A stretch of 7,606 nucleotides of DNA from an uncultured Eubacteriales bacterium (GTDB lineage Bacteria; Bacillota; Clostridia; Oscillospirales; Acutalibacteraceae). The notes under the pieces were generated by a model. It did no database searches, was not told the origin of the DNA, and saw nothing but the letters and a program-made list of their open reading frames with translations. Below, piece by piece: positions 6,287 to 7,606 of the stretch; the stretch's first letter is position 1; the number at the start of each line of letters is the position of its first letter. The translations under genes and the position numbers were made by a program. The stretch covers positions 1 to 7,606 of the forward strand of contig CAKSDF010000095.1 in assembly GCA_934444695.1 (NCBI GenBank), in the 5' to 3' direction.

Positions 6287-6290
6287 ACTC

Positions 6291-6323
6291 AAAAGCCGCT
6301 TAAACAGCGGCTTTTCTTTTGTT
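6291..6323 (+). terminator. Intrinsic terminator of the tRNA-Gly gene
   Basis: A perfect 10-bp stem AAAAGCCGCT/AGCGGCTTTT (6291-6300 and 6306-6315) with loop TAAAC is followed by the T-rich tail CTTTTGTTT. It starts five bases after the tRNA CCA end. Confidence 0.9.
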
Positions 6324-6354
6324 TATTGCGGGCTTCAGCGATTTTTAAGAATAA

Positions 6355-6380
6355 AATTATATTTCTAAAACAATATAATT
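6355..6380. repeat. Short AT-only inverted repeat
   Basis: AATTATATT (6355-6363) and its exact reverse complement AATATAATT (6372-6380) are separated by eight bases. It sits between the two terminators of the converging transcripts. The stem would be weak because it is all A-T. No role is evident. Confidence 0.4.
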
Positions 6381-6420
6381 ATTGCACACACAGTAGAAAA
6401 AGTTCACACGAAAATGCACA

Positions 6421-6454
6421 CGAAAAAGGACTGCCATAGCGGCAGCCCTTTTCA
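6421..6454 (-). terminator. Intrinsic terminator of the ABC transporter gene
   Basis: Read on the minus strand, AAAAGGGCTGCC pairs with GGCAGTCCTTTT through one G-U pair around the loop GCTAT, followed by T residues. It lies about 57 bases after the transporter stop codon. On the plus strand the same stem has an A-C mismatch but a T-run, so weak two-way action is possible. Confidence 0.8.
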
Positions 6455-6511
6455 TCCGTTTACGATGATGTGCCAATGTTGCTGCAATTGTGTTGATGTG
6501 CCGATGCCTGA

Positions 6512-7606
6512 TTATTGTTCTGACACGCTGCCGCCTATCGACCAGGCTGTGCCCTCGGTCTGAAGCTTTGCCATAGAGGCAAAAATGCCCTTCTTTTCAA
6601 GCAGCTTTTGCGGAGCGCCCTGTTCGGCAACCTTGCCGTCCTTCAAAACAACTATCTTGTCGGCACCCGATACCGTCCTCATACGGTGGGCTATTATGAG
6701 CACCGTCTTGTTCTTTATAAGCCTTGAAAGGGCGGTCTGAATGGCGGTCTCGTTTTCTACGTCAAGGCTTGCAGTGGCTTCATCAAGAAGTATTATGGGA
6801 GCGTCCTTCAAAAAGGCTCTTGCAATGGAAATCCTCTGCCGCTCGCCGCCCGACAGCTCACAGCCGTTTTCGCCGATGTTGGTGTTCCATTTGTCGGGAA
6901 GATCGTTTACAAACTCCTCAACATTGGCAAGCCGCGCCGCTGCAATAACCTCTTCGTCGGTAGCATCCTTTTTGCCCAAACGTATGTTTTCCATAACCGT
7001 GTTATCGAAAAGGGTAACATCCTGGAAAACTATCGAATAAAGTGACATAAGGCTCTCGGGATCGATTTTTGAAATGTCCATTCCGCCCACCGTTATGGTG
7101 CCGCTGTTTATGTCCCAGAATCTCGCCGCAAGACGTGATACGGTGGTCTTTCCGCCGCCCGAAGGACCAACAAGAGCGGTAACCTCGCCCTGCTTTGCGC
7201 AGAAGGAAACTCCGTCGAGCACCTTTTCCCGGCCGTCGTATGCAAAGCCCACATTATCGAATACTATGTCGCAGCCCTTGTTTGAAAGCTGCTTTTGGCC
7301 AGACTGAAGGGGAGTGTCGAAGATCTCGTTCATACGGTCGGTGTTGTTTTTGGTGGAAATGATGGCCGCAAGATTTTGAAGTGTCGATTCGAGAGGATCG
7401 TAAATGCGGGAGACCACAAGCATAAACATAAAGAAGGTCAGCACATCAAGCTTTCCCTTTATGAGCAGTATCGATCCGCAAAGGGCGGTGGTGGCAATGC
7501 CGAGCCTCAGAATAAGGCTTGATAAAGTGACGAAAACCGCTGTGCCGAATTCCGATTTAACCGCTCTTTTTTCGACATTTCTTATCTTTTCAAAAAGGCC
7601 GTTAAC
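6512..7606 (-). CDS. ABC exporter half-transporter, fused membrane and ATPase domains (5' end cut by window edge)
   Basis: The frame is open from the right edge (7606) to the TAA at 6512-6514, giving 364 residues. The first ~70 are the end of the membrane domain, with hydrophobic stretches near residues 22-50 and 53-67. The ATPase domain follows: Walker A GPSGGGKTT (147-155), Q-loop FQD (Gln 195), signature LSGGE (251-255), Walker B IILLDE (271-276), D-loop SLD, and the switch His in IIAHR (307). All catalytic residues are present. It is a type IV exporter half of the MdlB/YbtP-like kind. Complete proteins have about 570-600 residues, so roughly 220 lie to the right, possibly next to a partner half-transporter. 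A GTG at 7444 could be mistaken for the start, but the same frame continues upstream with matching membrane sequence. The exported substrate cannot be inferred. Confidence 0.93.
   Translation of the reverse strand, partial: VNGLFEKIRNVEKRAVKSEFGTAVFVTLSSLILRLGIATTALCGSILLIKGKLDVLTFFMFMLVVSRIYDPLESTLQNLAAIISTKNNTDRMNEIFDTPLQSGQKQLSNKGCDIVFDNVGFAYDGREKVLDGVSFCAKQGEVTALVGPSGGGKTTVSRLAARFWDINSGTITVGGMDISKIDPESLMSLYSIVFQDVTLFDNTVMENIRLGKKDATDEEVIAAARLANVEEFVNDLPDKWNTNIGENGCELSGGERQRISIARAFLKDAPIILLDEATASLDVENETAIQTALSRLIKNKTVLIIAHRMRTVSGADKIVVLKDGKVAEQGAPQKLLEKKGIFASMAKLQTEGTAWSIGGSVSEQ

Noticed and set aside
6066..6287. Minus-strand open frame of 73 codons beginning MERATGIEP
   Set aside because: Its N-terminal part is simply the antisense of the tRNA-Gly gene, a well-known source of false proteins, and it runs through both divergent promoters.
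6405..6506. Direct repeats CACACGAAAA (6405 and 6417) and GATGTGCC-ATG (6467 and 6495)
   Set aside because: Each occurs only twice, is short and has no wider structure; likely local slippage or chance.
6512..7444. ABC transporter as a complete 310-residue gene starting at the GTG at 7444
   Set aside because: The same frame continues to the window edge with sequence fitting the membrane domain, so the gene is truncated by the window rather than short.

Overview
The window looks like chromosome from an anaerobic Firmicute of the Clostridia, most likely a gut Ruminococcaceae/Oscillospiraceae-type organism. This is inferred from the oxygen-sensitive ferredoxin-linked enzyme IorA, GGAGG-type ribosome binding sites, consensus sigma-A promoters, a tRNA with encoded CCA, and protein sequence style. 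No taxonomic search was possible.

Left part (1-4139, all minus strand): a promoter and operator region at about 4059-4139 drives a three-gene unit. The genes are a sodium:solute symporter (2486-4036), a phenylacetate-CoA ligase PaaK (1093-2403), and indolepyruvate:ferredoxin oxidoreductase alpha subunit IorA (from 1044, cut by the left edge). Ligase and oxidoreductase interconvert aryl acids, aryl-CoA and aryl-pyruvates. With a transporter as first gene, the set reads best as arylacetate uptake and reductive carboxylation to aromatic amino acid precursors. The reverse direction, amino acid fermentation to aryl acids, cannot be excluded.

Middle part (4140-4751): no conventional gene, but dense repeat structure. 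There are four (possibly five) degenerate tandem units of 46-47 bp. A 23-bp-arm inverted repeat follows. Two diverged copies of a roughly 50-bp element lie in opposite orientation; each carries a hairpin of different sequence at the same place. Two more stray copies of the tandem-unit core lie next to hflX. A 45-codon open frame overlaps one element copy. This is the least explained part of the window.

Right part (4752-7606): the ribosome-associated GTPase HflX (minus strand, 4752-5993) has its own promoter. Back to back with it, a plus-strand promoter serves a tRNA-Gly(CCC) gene that ends in a clear intrinsic terminator. A minus-strand ABC exporter half-transporter enters from the right edge, stops at 6514, and is followed by its own terminator.

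The ordinary genes are confidently identified. The novelty lies in the 4140-4751 repeat mosaic and the operator in front of the aryl-acid operon.
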